From Clostridium sp. KNHs214 (GTDB taxonomy: Bacteria; Bacillota; Clostridia; Clostridiales; Clostridiaceae), in NCBI RefSeq assembly GCF_000744935.1, contig NZ_JQMW01000013.1, positions 62,001-126,000 on the forward strand: a stretch of DNA of 64,000 nt. Reading direction: 5' to 3'. The translations under genes and the position numbers were made by a program. The notes under the pieces were generated by a model, which did not search any database, was not told the origin of the DNA, and saw nothing but the letters and a program-made list of their open reading frames with translations. The stretch's first letter is position 1, and every line of letters starts with the position of its first letter. Shown here one piece after another: positions 52,210-61,922 of this stretch.

Positions 52210-53816
52210 TAGTTTGCCCCCTTCATAGCGGCAACTATTTGGTTAACTAAGTTTAAAAGCTCCTCATTTTTTGCACTCTCACAACCGCACTCAGTACAGT
52301 TATCAGTATTTTTAACACACTCAGTAGCCTTATTTAAAGCTGCTGCAGCTGCTGCAATTTGAGCTGGGCTCATATTCATGAATTGACTTTGAACATTTTG
52401 AACACCATGACAGTTCTCAGCAGTTTTTATACAGTTGAAGGTTGGGTCATTAGATGCTAATGTTGCACAATCTTTTAAACCATAAGCAACTCTCTTTATA
52501 TTTATAAGATGTTCTGGAGTAACATTCTCAGATACTGAGCTTCCTCCCCATGTACCACATCCTAAAGTAAATGAAGGGTTAAGACCTGTGCTTGCACCTG
52601 TTCCACCTTGTGCTCCACCAGTGTTAACAAGTATACGGGAAGCTGGCTTTTTAGCAAACTTCATAACTATATCTCTATCTTCAGTATGTATACTCATTGT
52701 ATGACCAATTCCATTTTGAAGTAATTCAATACTTAACTCACATGCTTCATGCCAATCTTTTACTGTATAGAATGCAAGAACTGTTGTAAGTTTTTCATAT
52801 GACAATGGATTGCCTTCACCTACTCCATTTTGTCTTCCTATAAGTACTTTAGTTTCTGATGGAACTGTAAATCCTGCAGCAGTTGCAATAACTTGTGCAC
52901 TTCTTCCAACAAACTTAGCATTCATAGCATGACCATTTTTGAATAACAGCTTACAAACTTTATCAGTTTCTTCTGCTGTCATGAAATATCCACCTTGCTT
53001 TTTAAGTTCTTCAATAACTACAGCTTCATTGCACTCTTCACAAATTATTGATTGTTCTGAAGCACAAATTGTACCATTATCAAAAGTCTTACTTGCAATG
53101 ATGTTTCTAACAGCTTTCTCTACATTAGCAGTTCTTTCTATGTACGCTGGAGAGTTTCCTGCCCCAACACCAAGAGCTGGCTTTCCTGCACTATAAGCAG
53201 CTTTAACCATTCCTGGACCACCTGTAGCTATTATTATAGCAACTTCTTTGCTCTTCATTAATTCATTTGTAGCTCCGATTGTTGGAGTAGTTATGCAACC
53301 TATAATATTTTCTGGTGCACCAGCTTCAATAGCTGCATCACGCATTAATTCAGCTGCCTTAATTGTACATTTTGCAGCAGATGGATGTGGTGAGAAAACT
53401 ATAGCATTACGAGATTTAATTGAAATCATAGCTTTGAAAATCGCAGTAGAAGTTGGGTTTGTTGAAGGTACTATACCCATAACTAAACCAACTGGTTCAG
53501 CAATCTCTATAAGCTTATTTGCTTCGTCTTCTTTAATTATACCGATAGTTTTCATATCTTTTATTGAATCATATAGTACAGTAGCTGCTAAATGATTTTT
53601 AAAAGTTTTATCTTCAACTTTACCAAAACCTGTCTCTTCAACTGCCATCTGTGCTAAACAAGCAGCATGCTCTTCTGCAACTCTAACCATGTTGCATAAA
53701 ATTTTATCAATTTGTTCTTCAGTATAATCAGCAATTTTATTAGCTGCTACTTTTCCTAGTCTAGCAAGGTCTCTTGCTTCTTGTATTGAACGTAAATCCT
53801 TGTCGAAGTTTTCCAT
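52209..53816 (-). CDS. Acylating acetaldehyde dehydrogenase of the choline microcompartment
   Basis: CoA-dependent aldehyde dehydrogenase (EutE/PduP family, called CutF in other cut clusters), 535 aa. It turns acetaldehyde released by CutC into acetyl-CoA with NAD+. The catalytic Cys251 is in DNGTICASEQS, and PSTNPTSTAIFKA and a GGAQGGTGASTGLNPSFTLG stretch are conserved. The C-terminal extension (about 455-535) has a cysteine-rich linker (CVKNTDNCTECGCE) and ends in the helix ELLNLVNQIVAAMKGAN, a likely encapsulation peptide. The cysteine-rich linker is unusual. Confidence 0.93.
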   Translation of the reverse strand: MENFDKDLRSIQEARDLARLGKVAANKIADYTEEQIDKILCNMVRVAEEHAACLAQMAVEETGFGKVEDKTFKNHLAATVLYDSIKDMKTIGIIKEDEANKLIEIAEPVGLVMGIVPSTNPTSTAIFKAMISIKSRNAIVFSPHPSAAKCTIKAAELMRDAAIEAGAPENIIGCITTPTIGATNELMKSKEVAIIIATGGPGMVKAAYSAGKPALGVGAGNSPAYIERTANVEKAVRNIIASKTFDNGTICASEQSIICEECNEAVVIEELKKQGGYFMTAEETDKVCKLLFKNGHAMNAKFVGRSAQVIATAAGFTVPSETKVLIGRQNGVGEGNPLSYEKLTTVLAFYTVKDWHEACELSIELLQNGIGHTMSIHTEDRDIVMKFAKKPASRILVNTGGAQGGTGASTGLNPSFTLGCGTWGGSSVSENVTPEHLINIKRVAYGLKDCATLASNDPTFNCIKTAENCHGVQNVQSQFMNMSPAQIAAAAAALNKATECVKNTDNCTECGCESAKNEELLNLVNQIVAAMKGAN

Positions 53817-53856
53817 TATTCCTTACTTCCTTTCGTAAACTTTACAATATATAAAT

Positions 53857-54552
53857 CTAATTTTTCTCGTAATATAATTTGAATTTTGCAAGTAATAAAT
53901 TTTTACCTGCTTTTGAAATTGTTCTGCCTGTAATTACAAAATCTTTATATTCACGAGCTAGATTTCTAAGCTTAACTACTTTTAACTTAGATAATATCAA
54001 AATGGTTTTTTCTATACCATTTTTACTTACTAAATTATCTACATCGTCTTTATGTAAATTCTCTAAATTCACCTTATGTAGTTTATCTAAATCAGCTTCT
54101 GAAGCATCTTTATTTTGATTTTCCTTAGCCTCATCTTCAGTTTCTTCTATAGTTTCTACATCCTCTTTCTTATCAGATGATAAAACTTCTGGATTTTCTG
54201 GTTCTTCTACTTTATCTGCATTTTCTCCATCCTCCATCTTTTCATCAGATGATGGCTCTTCTATGCATTCTGCTGTAGTATTAGATCCAATTATATTCTC
54301 CAATTCTTCGTGAGGACGTGGAATTACATGCTCTGAAACTAAAAATTCTTGATCAAGTTTTTTAACAGCCGCTACCCCAGCTTCTATAGCTGCTTTTACT
54401 GCACCTACATCACCTGTAACTGAAATTGTAACAAGACCGCCACCTACATAAGTCTTTTCAATAATACTTACATCTGCGGATTTAACCATTGTATCAGCCG
54501 CCTCAACAGCTGCAAGTAATCCTTTTGTTTCTATTAAACCAAGCGCTTGCAT
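53857..54552 (-). CDS. BMC shell protein with acidic linker and basic C-terminal domain (EutK/PduK-like architecture)
   Basis: 231 aa. Residues 1-90 are a BMC domain (ALGLIETKGLLAAVEAADTM). Residues 95-165 are an acidic low-complexity linker (EEPENPEVLSSDKKEDVET style). Residues 180-231 form a basic helical domain, KLKVVKLRNLAREYKDFVIT, then GRTISKAGKNLLLAKFKLYY, recalling SAP/Rho-N-like modules. EutK and PduK also carry C-terminal extensions, and that of EutK is nucleic-acid-binding-like. The tail may organise cargo, nucleic acid or the cell-side surface. Ribosome site GGAGG. Confidence 0.82.
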   Translation of the reverse strand: MQALGLIETKGLLAAVEAADTMVKSADVSIIEKTYVGGGLVTISVTGDVGAVKAAIEAGVAAVKKLDQEFLVSEHVIPRPHEELENIIGSNTTAECIEEPSSDEKMEDGENADKVEEPENPEVLSSDKKEDVETIEETEDEAKENQNKDASEADLDKLHKVNLENLHKDDVDNLVSKNGIEKTILILSKLKVVKLRNLAREYKDFVITGRTISKAGKNLLLAKFKLYYEKN

Positions 54553-54572
54553 AGGTCAATCCTCCTAGTCTT

Positions 54573-55235
54573 CTATAAAAGATCCGCCCAGTTTGCTGGA
54601 TATGTTGTATAGAATACCCTAGCCTTGTCTGGAGAACCCCAAACTACTTTAGAACCTGATGGTACGAATAACACATCTCCAGGATAAGCTGTGTATGTCT
54701 TTCCATTAACTTCAACAGTTAAAGTTCCCTCGATAACATAGTCAATTTCTTCATAAGTTAATTCCCAATCAAATTTTGAATTTTCAATAATTAAAAATCC
54801 AGCACTCATTTTTGATTCTTCTTTGTTTACTAACTCTTGAAAATAAACTTTTGCATCTGGGTTACCAGTGTCAAATACATCCATTTTTACTGTGTTTCCT
54901 CTAACAACTTTAAGTCCGCTAGGATCAGACTCAGCTTCAAATAGAACATTCTTTGGCTTTAAACATTCAAGCATTTGTTGTAAAAGACCCTTGTCCATCA
55001 TTGCTTTAAAGAAATTAAGCATCATTTCAACATCCATACCCTCTATGTTTGGAGCTTTTTTAGCTTCTACATGCTCAATTTTAGGTGCTGGTGCTTCTGT
55101 AGTGAATATTATTCCACTATTTTTTGCAAGATCATTAGCTGATGGAGTAATTATTTCACTGCCTTCTAAATAAAATACTTTTTCATTTTTTAGTATTAAT
55201 GCTTCAACATCTTTTGCACAAATTAATCTTTTCAT
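54573..55235 (-). CDS. eutQ: EutQ-like cupin protein
   Basis: 220 aa. The N-terminal part (1-100) begins MKRLICAKDVEALILKNEK, as in microcompartment EutQ proteins. The C-terminal cupin (about 115-220) shows FDWELTYEEIDYVIEGTLTV and the second cupin motif PGDVLFVPSGSKVVWGS. EutQ of Salmonella has acetate kinase activity, which would fit conversion of the acetyl-phosphate made by the PduL enzyme; this is inferred. ATG 55235 has AAGGAAG upstream. Confidence 0.85.
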   Translation of the reverse strand: MKRLICAKDVEALILKNEKVFYLEGSEIITPSANDLAKNSGIIFTTEAPAPKIEHVEAKKAPNIEGMDVEMMLNFFKAMMDKGLLQQMLECLKPKNVLFEAESDPSGLKVVRGNTVKMDVFDTGNPDAKVYFQELVNKEESKMSAGFLIIENSKFDWELTYEEIDYVIEGTLTVEVNGKTYTAYPGDVLFVPSGSKVVWGSPDKARVFYTTYPANWADLL

Positions 55236-55314
55236 ATTTTCACTTCCTTTCAAAATAATATTGCTGTCCATAAAACTCTTAAAATCCTGTGATTATTTTT
55301 AAGAAAGATCTTAT

Positions 55315-55578
55315 TTAACCAAACTGACAATCATCATCAATTATTCCAATAACAACTGCATCCACAGGAATATTGTCGTCACCCAACATTTTGCGGGCAG
55401 AGGAGCCAGTACTAACGATAACCCTATCACCAATACCTGCACTTATAATATCCACAACAATAAATCTGCGTCCTTCATCTATTCCACCAATTTCTTCTGC
55501 AAGCATAAATTTAAGTCCGCTAAGTGATTCTGCCTTTCTAGTGGCCCATACATTATCAATAAGTCTTGCTACTATCAT
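55315..55578 (-). CDS. eutN: EutN/CcmL-type pentameric vertex protein
   Basis: 87 aa, single EutN_CcmL domain: MIVARLIDNVWATRKAESL, then FIVVDIISAGIGDRVIVSTG and the C-terminal PVDAVVIGIIDD. Pentamers of such proteins cap the vertices of the shell. The start overlaps the stop of the preceding BMC gene by 4 bp. Confidence 0.94.
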   Translation of the reverse strand: MIVARLIDNVWATRKAESLSGLKFMLAEEIGGIDEGRRFIVVDIISAGIGDRVIVSTGSSARKMLGDDNIPVDAVVIGIIDDDCQFG

Positions 55579-55877
55579 ATTGTTTTTCCCTCTTTCATTT
55601 TCATTTTAATTTCATTTATGGCGGCTTCAACTGATGATGTGTCACCAAAAATTCCAATTAAAACCATGTGTTGGGGACATGTACCCCTAATCTCTTCAAC
55701 AGTAACCCCAACAGCTTTTTCGGCAATATCTGCAGCATAAATCATATCGATAAGCTTACCTTGCACAAGTCCTATTGCATCAACGCTGTTTAAATCCGTT
55801 TCGCACTTTACACCGATACGTTTTATGAGAATTTCTTTAGTGCTATGGGAAGGTGATTTTATAATTCTAAAATCCAC
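55575..55877 (-). CDS. BMC-domain shell protein, possibly Fe-S binding (GrpU-like)
   Basis: 100 aa. A BMC-type fold with an extra N-terminal strand region (1-25), then AIGLVQGKLIDMIYAADIAEKA and the GTCPQHMVLIGIFGD segment. In glycyl-radical microcompartments GrpU has a cysteine near the pore holding an Fe-S cluster; the CPQH here sits in the corresponding kind of position. The cluster is inferred, not shown. Tightly packed between eutJ (18 bp) and eutN (4-bp overlap). Confidence 0.78.
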   Translation of the reverse strand: MDFRIIKSPSHSTKEILIKRIGVKCETDLNSVDAIGLVQGKLIDMIYAADIAEKAVGVTVEEIRGTCPQHMVLIGIFGDTSSVEAAINEIKMKMKEGKTI

Positions 55878-55895
55878 TTTTAAACACTCTCCTTA

Positions 55896-56741
55896 TTATT
55901 CCATAATATCTTGTGTACAGCTTAATGCTATTCCAAGTGGTGTAACAAACATAGGATTTTTAGGTTTATGTGTATACACGCCAGTCTTTTTTTGAATAAT
56001 TTCTTCGATGCCTGTCAAACAACAAGTACCACCTACTAAAGAAATTTCATTAACATCATAATCTTTAATATACTTACTAATAATTGTTGACACCTTTTCA
56101 ACTACTGGCTTTAGTACTGGTAAAATTTCCTTGTGGTTCTTATTATCTCTTTTAAATTTATCTGCCTCATTAAAAGGCATTCCATATGCACCTGCAATAA
56201 CTAGTGAAAAATGAGTACCACCTGTAGGTTCGTCCACAACATAAACTACTTTTCCATCCTTTAAAACAGATATTCCAGTTGTTCCACCACCGATATCTAC
56301 AACTGCACCATTTTGAATTTTAAGTACAGCATTTGCAGCAGTAGGTTCATCTAAAAGATTTGTCAATTCAAAGCCAGCTGCTTGAACTACATTTTTAATT
56401 GCTCCAGAATCTAAAGCATCAGTTCCAGGTGGAATTGCAGCCGCCGCATAAATAAGCTCTGTATTCAATTTTTCCTCGATTTCCTGCTTAAGTTCTCTAA
56501 CAATCCTTACTGCTCCAATATAATCCACAACCATACCGTCACGAACTACATCTGCATATCTATATGCACCTGCAACAGGCTTGTAGTTTTCATCTAAAAC
56601 AGCCAATACTATACAAGCAGTACCTAAGTCTACACCTGTATAATAAACAGAAGAACCATTAACAATTGGTCTTTCTATTACTTCCTCAAACTCTTGAACC
56701 ATATTATCACAATATTCAAAAGTTAATTTTTCCTTTGACAT
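55896..56741 (-). CDS. eutJ: EutJ-like chaperone/ATPase
   Basis: 281 aa, actin/Hsp70-fold protein. Phosphate-1 is YTGVDLGTACIVLAVLD (about 34), phosphate-2 is VVDIGGGTTGISVL (about 145), and the adenosine motif is SLVGGTCCLTGIEEII (about 235). EutJ is thought to help assembly or reactivation in microcompartments. ATG 56741 is chosen for its GGAGG; it overlaps the end of the upstream gene by 19 bp. Confidence 0.9.
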   Translation of the reverse strand: MSKEKLTFEYCDNMVQEFEEVIERPIVNGSSVYYTGVDLGTACIVLAVLDENYKPVAGAYRYADVVRDGMVVDYIGAVRIVRELKQEIEEKLNTELIYAAAAIPPGTDALDSGAIKNVVQAAGFELTNLLDEPTAANAVLKIQNGAVVDIGGGTTGISVLKDGKVVYVVDEPTGGTHFSLVIAGAYGMPFNEADKFKRDNKNHKEILPVLKPVVEKVSTIISKYIKDYDVNEISLVGGTCCLTGIEEIIQKKTGVYTHKPKNPMFVTPLGIALSCTQDIME

Positions 56742-57406
56742 TCTTTTCCTCCTACTGCTGAACAAATCAATTGAGACAGCGAATTAATTATTGAGTTAAC
56801 GTTCCCTATAATGCTATCTTTTAAACCGTCATCATCATTTTTGTAGGTATCAATTATTTCAAACTGTAATTCCCTTAAAGCACAGCGAAGTGTGTGCATT
56901 TTTAAAATTGCATTGCTTTTTGCAAGCTGCATATGAAATTCTGTTATCTCGAAACAATCATCAAGCTCTGTTATAAAATTTAATGAATTCATTCCAGCAC
57001 ACTCTCCGCAGTAAATTGGCTCAAGAGTACCTTTTCCATCCACAACATTTCTGATATTTGATATTTTTCTACCCAAATTTATAATGTTTTGTGCTAAGAT
57101 AATATCCTCTTTTAATATTTCACTACTAGTAACAAGAAATACTGCCTCCATAGATTTCAATTTTAAGCAAAGTTTCTTATTGAAATTTAAATTGCTGTTT
57201 ACCATTGGTTCTTTTGTTTCAGCCTTATTGTTTTTAGAAACATTCTTATTTGCTTTTGGAGCATCATCATTTAATTTTATTCTCTTATCAGACAAATATT
57301 GAGTTGCTCCAGGTGTAAGGCGCTGTCCTTGTTGTAACTTGTAGGTATCAAAAGGTTCTTTTCTAAATAAGTCTCTCAAGTACTCTTCAGTAATAAATCT
57401 CATCAT
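56723..57406 (-). CDS. EutT-like protein (cobalamin adenosyltransferase-related)
   Basis: 227 aa. The N-terminus is typical of EutT (FITEEYLRDLFRKEPFDTYK then GQRLTPGATQYLSDKRI). A lysine/asparagine linker lies at 48-72, then the helical adenosyltransferase-like domain with YCGEC (Cys133, Cys136). EutT makes adenosylcobalamin for ethanolamine lyase, but CutC does not use B12. Here it may be a leftover, a structural protein, or serve another enzyme. Ribosome-site context is tight: 6 bp after eutP. Confidence 0.78.
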   Translation of the reverse strand: MMRFITEEYLRDLFRKEPFDTYKLQQGQRLTPGATQYLSDKRIKLNDDAPKANKNVSKNNKAETKEPMVNSNLNFNKKLCLKLKSMEAVFLVTSSEILKEDIILAQNIINLGRKISNIRNVVDGKGTLEPIYCGECAGMNSLNFITELDDCFEITEFHMQLAKSNAILKMHTLRCALRELQFEIIDTYKNDDDGLKDSIIGNVNSIINSLSQLICSAVGGKECQRKN

Positions 57407-57412
57407 CGACCT

Positions 57413-57859
57413 TTACTCCTCACCTTTTTCAAATAAATACTTCTTCAAAGCATCAATTCCTGTTCCAATTTTAAAACTAATATGAAAATATGGCTCTGAC
57501 ACTCCTATGTTCTTTAGCTGTTTTAAACATTTTTCTTCATTTTCAGGTACCAAGTCACACTTTGTTATAACCCCGATTACCGGGCATCTAAAGGACTTTG
57601 CAAATCCATGGGAGTATATTTCACTGCTATTAGACTGATCAACCACTATAAGCACATGAGATGCATCCTGAGCTGCTGCTATTACATGCTTATACATCCA
57701 TGCATTTTCTATATAAGAGCTTGGAACATCAATGGTGTTTTTACCATAAATCAAATCTGGTGTTCTTCTTAATGGACCATCATAATTGTTTAATGCATTA
57801 ACCAATGTGGTTTTGCCTGATTTTGAAGGCCCAATTACCATTATGCGCTTTCTTCTCAT
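57413..57859 (-). CDS. eutP: EutP/PduV-like small GTPase-related protein
   Basis: 148 aa. P-loop [14 protein letters not shown] (7-20), switch-like [25 protein letters not shown] and a G4-like [12 protein letters not shown]. PduV associates with the outside of microcompartments and affects their movement; EutP has also been linked to acetate kinase activity. Its start overlaps the upstream shell gene stop by 4 bp. Confidence 0.9.
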   Translation of the reverse strand: MRRKRIMVIGPSKSGKTTLVNALNNYDGPLRRTPDLIYGKNTIDVPSSYIENAWMYKHVIAAAQDASHVLIVVDQSNSSEIYSHGFAKSFRCPVIGVITKCDLVPENEEKCLKQLKNIGVSEPYFHISFKIGTGIDALKKYLFEKGEE

Positions 57860-58209
57860 GTCCTTGTAATGGGAGCCGGAGTAAATCCAAGCATATCCTT
57901 TAAAATATCATTTACTGCACCAAGTGCTGTTTCAACACTTTGTACATCACCATTTATTACAACAGAACCTGTAAAACGGTCAAGGAATCCAATTTGCACA
58001 TCGGAAGCCTTTGTAGCAATATCTGCTGCAATAATAGCCGATTCATAAGGAGAAAGAGTTAAAATACCTATTGCTCCTTTTTCATCAATTCCAAGACGTT
58101 CATATATATCAGGCATGGGTGATGCAATAACATGAGCTATTGTAATCTGCTTTCCTGGCACTGACTCTTGTATAACACGTTGTATGTTTCTATCAAGAAA
58201 ATCTCCCAT
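57856..58209 (-). CDS. Circularly permuted BMC shell protein (EutS/PduU type)
   Basis: 117 aa. The N-terminal part has [20 protein letters not shown] then [12 protein letters not shown], the EutS/PduU hallmark that forms a beta-barrel plug over the pore. The permuted BMC part is [20 protein letters not shown], ending in [16 protein letters not shown]. Downstream of cutD by 39 bp. Confidence 0.92.
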   Translation of the reverse strand: MGDFLDRNIQRVIQESVPGKQITIAHVIASPMPDIYERLGIDEKGAIGILTLSPYESAIIAADIATKASDVQIGFLDRFTGSVVINGDVQSVETALGAVNDILKDMLGFTPAPITRT

Positions 58210-58248
58210 AAACCTTACCTTCTATCTTATTATCTATTTGAAAATTAT

Positions 58249-59202
58249 TTAATGACGGATTACCTTTACAGGTAAATCATATTCTTTAATCCATCCTTCA
58301 ATTCTATCTAAATCTTCATTTTTCAAACTTGGATCATCCTTTATAGGATATTCAATTCCTAATTGGTTGTATTTATTTACCCCCATCTTATGATATGGAA
58401 GCAAGTCAATTCCTTTAAAGTTTTTATAATCTTTGTATGGTGTTAATAACTCCATAACTTTTTTAATATCCTCTTGTTGATCATTTACACCTTTAAGTAA
58501 AGGCATACGAATCTTTACATTATATTTGCGACGAAGTAGTTCCTGGAGATTTTCTAAAATCTGTTCATTCCTAACACCTGTTAATTGAAAATGTTTATCA
58601 GAATTAATATGCTTAATATCAAATAGGAATAAGTCTGTGAACTCTGCTACCTTAAGTACTGACTCTAATTTTGCATAGCCGCAAGTCTCAATTGCAGTAT
58701 TTATTCCTACTTGCTTACATGCCATTAATAAACTAGAAGCTGCTTCAGGCTGCATTAGAACTTCACCACCACCTAATGTAACTCCGCCACCAGAAACTTC
58801 ATAAAAAGTTCTATCCTCTTCTATAATTTCCAAAAGTTCAGAGATAGTTTTTACTTCTCCAACTATTGATATAGCAGATTTAGTACATGCTTCTTTGCAT
58901 TTACCACATCCAATACAATCAATATCGCGATTAACTTCATGCTTTAAAGTTTCATTAGAGATAGTGTGTATTCCCACAGGACAAGCTGAAACACAAGCCC
59001 CACAATTAACACATAAATTACTTTTAAACATAACTCTATGTTTTTTAATCATTCCTTCGGGGTTTGCACACCACTTACAGCGAAGAGGGCAACCTTGAAA
59101 GAATACTAAAGTTCTTACTCCATCTCCATCATACATATTGTATTTCTGTATATTAAAAATCGTCGCTTTACGTTCAATTACACCTAAATTTTCATTACTC
59201 AT
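58249..59202 (-). CDS. cutD: Choline TMA-lyase activating enzyme (radical SAM)
   Basis: Installs the glycyl radical on CutC. 317 aa. The SAM cluster is in GCPLRCKWCANPEG (CxxxCxxC), flanked by YNMYDGDGVRTLVFFQG. Two ferredoxin-like clusters follow (CVNCGACVSACP and CIGCGKCKEACT), then VSGGGVTLGGGEVLMQPEA. ATG 59202 was chosen because GGAG lies 9 nt upstream; starts at 59223 or 59256 are possible. 130 bp after cutC, as expected for the pair. Confidence 0.95.
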   Translation of the reverse strand: MSNENLGVIERKATIFNIQKYNMYDGDGVRTLVFFQGCPLRCKWCANPEGMIKKHRVMFKSNLCVNCGACVSACPVGIHTISNETLKHEVNRDIDCIGCGKCKEACTKSAISIVGEVKTISELLEIIEEDRTFYEVSGGGVTLGGGEVLMQPEAASSLLMACKQVGINTAIETCGYAKLESVLKVAEFTDLFLFDIKHINSDKHFQLTGVRNEQILENLQELLRRKYNVKIRMPLLKGVNDQQEDIKKVMELLTPYKDYKNFKGIDLLPYHKMGVNKYNQLGIEYPIKDDPSLKNEDLDRIEGWIKEYDLPVKVIRH

Positions 59203-59332
59203 ATTTTCATTCTCCAGTTTCATTACCTTGATTTTTAATATATATCTTAATTGCAATCTGCAATCTACAGAAGTATTCTGTAGATTACAGATTTATAAGT
59301 TTTAGTTTAAGTAATCTCAAAAATTCTTCTAA

Positions 59333-61873
59333 TTAAAAATGGTTAAGTACAGTTCTACTGATGATTTCATCCTGAACGTCTTTACATAATTCAACGAAGA
59401 ATGCACTATATCCAGCAACACGAACAATTAAGTCACGATATTGCTCTGGATGTTTTTGAGCCTCTATTAGAGTCTTATTATCTAAATAGTTGAATTGCAT
59501 TTCTCCAAGTTGAAGGGCACATGCACTACGTAATAATGTAATTATTCCGTTTTCACCTTCTTTTGTATCAAGAAGACCTGATATTAACTTGAAGTTATGA
59601 ACCATACCTATATTCATGTTTTCACAACACATTTTAGAAACAGATTTAATTATAGCAGTAGGTCCTTTAAAGTCTGCTCCTTGTGTTGGACTTATACCAT
59701 CTGATAAAGGCATCCAAGCTCTACGTCCATTTGATGTAGCTCCAGTAAGCTGTCCAAATGGAGTGTTGTTAGAGATTGATAAAGTACCATGGCTAAGCAC
59801 TGAATATAATGTCTTATATTTACGGTGCTCTTGTTCAGTAAATTGAATTAAATCTGCAGCAATTAAATCTGCATAATCATCATCATTACCATATTTAGGT
59901 GCTTCTAAACAATCTTTTCTTAATTGCTCGTATCCAACAAAATCAGCCTTTAAAGCTTCATTTAATTGCTCTAAAGTGTATTTCTTATCATCAAATACTA
60001 ATTTCTTTATAGCTGCCATAGAGTCTGTGTAAGTAGCAAGACCACTCCATACAACTCCTGGTCCGAAGTTATACATAGCTCCACCTGCTTCTACTCCTCT
60101 ACCTTTTTCCATACATCCTTCATACATCATAGACATAAGTGGCTTTGGTGCAAGTTCTTTATGAACACGTTGAGAAATTACTGTAGCAACACTTGTCCAT
60201 TTAGTGATGTATTTGATTTGCTCTTTAACAGCTGCATCAAATTGCTCATAAGTTTTAAACTGGCTTAAATCTCCCAAATCTGGACATACTTGCTTACCAT
60301 ACCATAGTGGTACACCATGATTAAGAACAAGTTCTATACATATAGGCCATTGAGTGTATCCTGTAGAAGTCCATTGATATAATCTTCCTGCTTTCTGTGG
60401 CTCAACGCATCCCATTAAGCAGTAATCTCTTGCGTCTTCTATAGAACATCCTTTAGCTAACATCATTTTTATATGAACGTCATCAAAGTGACATGCTGGG
60501 AATCCCATACCTGAACGAATAACGTCAACTATCTTCTTAAGATATTTTTGTGGTGATCCTTTATGTATACGACAAGCTAAAGATGGTTGATATATTTTAA
60601 CGTGACGAACTGCATCCATTAATAGATAAGTTAATTCGTTTGTAGCATCACGTCCCTCTCTAGTAACACCACCTAAACACATGTTAACAAATGGCTGATA
60701 ACCTGCGAAGAACTTAGAAGCTGCTTCACTTGTTAACCACATCATTTCAGACATTTTTATAAGCATACAACCTGCTAATTCAAATGCTTCACAATCATTC
60801 ATACGTCCTGACTCGATATCAGCTTTGTAGAATGGGTACATGTATTGGTCAACACGTCCTATAGACATACCTGTTTGGTTTTCTTCAACTACAAGTAATG
60901 ATTCTATAGTCCAAACTGCTTGAATTGCTTCCCAGAAATTGCTTGGTTTATGTGCTGGAACTCTAGCATTTATTTCAGAAATTTTTAAAAGTTCTGCTTT
61001 ACGCTTAGGGTCAGTTTCTTTTGCAGCAAGCTCTGCAGCATAATCTGACATACGTTTAGCATATATCATAACACCTTCAGCAGTATCCATTAATGATTTG
61101 TAGAAGTATATTTTTTCAATATCTTCTGGTCTTTCGTAGTCAAGTTCAGCTAATTTTTCTTCTGCTTCTCTTTTTATGTCAAGCATACCTTTTTTCATTA
61201 GAATAACGTCATATCCCGGGTTAGAATCTCCTCCACCATTTAATGCGTGGTATGAACAGTCTGAAACAAAAGATTCTCCTGAAAGTTCCCATACACCAGC
61301 TTCACGATACTGACTTTCACAGTATTCATCAACTGATTGACCTTTCCAGAATGGGAATAACTCTTCACGCATTATTTTCTTATCTTCATCTGATATATAG
61401 AATGGGTCTTGTGGACGAGTTGATATTGTATCTAATTCATCTTCCATCCATCTCCAAGCTATATCAGGAGAAAATGCTCCTGCACGAGGTTTTCCGTTTG
61501 GTGCTCCAACGATAAGCTCATGGTCTTGAATTACTAGTGGTGCAGTTTCACAGCAATGCTTGAAACATTTACCACGTAGAACTGACTTAGGCATACCTGG
61601 GTTTTCTTTAGCTATTTTAGTTATAGCTCTTGCACGGTGAGTTGTTATTGATGGAACATGTTTTAAGTAATTTTCTTTTAACTTAACTAAACGCTCTGTC
61701 ATTCCATCTGGGATTTGTCCATTATTGTCACATGCAACATGACAAGTTGTTGGTTCTTCTTTTGTTATTTCTTTAGAAACACTCTCAAACATTTTCATTA
61801 AACTAGCACGTTCTTCTTCAGACATGTTTTGAGTAGCTTCCATAAATTTATTTGAAAATTCACGAATATCCAA
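59333..61873 (-). CDS. cutC: Choline trimethylamine-lyase (glycyl radical enzyme)
   Basis: Cleaves choline to trimethylamine and acetaldehyde. 846 aa, the length of characterised CutC. Active-site residues fall at the reported positions: Tyr208, Asp216 (GGGDSNPG), Phe395, thiyl Cys489 and Glu491 (MGCVEP), Thr502, and the radical Gly821 in RVAGYSAFF. The first 50 residues form a helix plus linker ([20 protein letters not shown]), likely for encapsulation. The residue pattern separates it from glycerol or propanediol dehydratases. Anaerobic and oxygen-sensitive. Confidence 0.98.
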   Translation of the reverse strand: MDIREFSNKFMEATQNMSEEERASLMKMFESVSKEITKEEPTTCHVACDNNGQIPDGMTERLVKLKENYLKHVPSITTHRARAITKIAKENPGMPKSVLRGKCFKHCCETAPLVIQDHELIVGAPNGKPRAGAFSPDIAWRWMEDELDTISTRPQDPFYISDEDKKIMREELFPFWKGQSVDEYCESQYREAGVWELSGESFVSDCSYHALNGGGDSNPGYDVILMKKGMLDIKREAEEKLAELDYERPEDIEKIYFYKSLMDTAEGVMIYAKRMSDYAAELAAKETDPKRKAELLKISEINARVPAHKPSNFWEAIQAVWTIESLLVVEENQTGMSIGRVDQYMYPFYKADIESGRMNDCEAFELAGCMLIKMSEMMWLTSEAASKFFAGYQPFVNMCLGGVTREGRDATNELTYLLMDAVRHVKIYQPSLACRIHKGSPQKYLKKIVDVIRSGMGFPACHFDDVHIKMMLAKGCSIEDARDYCLMGCVEPQKAGRLYQWTSTGYTQWPICIELVLNHGVPLWYGKQVCPDLGDLSQFKTYEQFDAAVKEQIKYITKWTSVATVISQRVHKELAPKPLMSMMYEGCMEKGRGVEAGGAMYNFGPGVVWSGLATYTDSMAAIKKLVFDDKKYTLEQLNEALKADFVGYEQLRKDCLEAPKYGNDDDYADLIAADLIQFTEQEHRKYKTLYSVLSHGTLSISNNTPFGQLTGATSNGRRAWMPLSDGISPTQGADFKGPTAIIKSVSKMCCENMNIGMVHNFKLISGLLDTKEGENGIITLLRSACALQLGEMQFNYLDNKTLIEAQKHPEQYRDLIVRVAGYSAFFVELCKDVQDEIISRTVLNHF

Positions 61874-61922
61874 TTCATTCCCTCACATTCTATAGTGTAT
61901 TTCATATTTTAAATATGATTTT

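Noticed and set aside
59333-61873. Glycerol or propanediol dehydratase of the glycyl radical type
   Set aside because: Active-site residues at 208, 216, 395, 489, 491 and 502 follow the choline lyase pattern.
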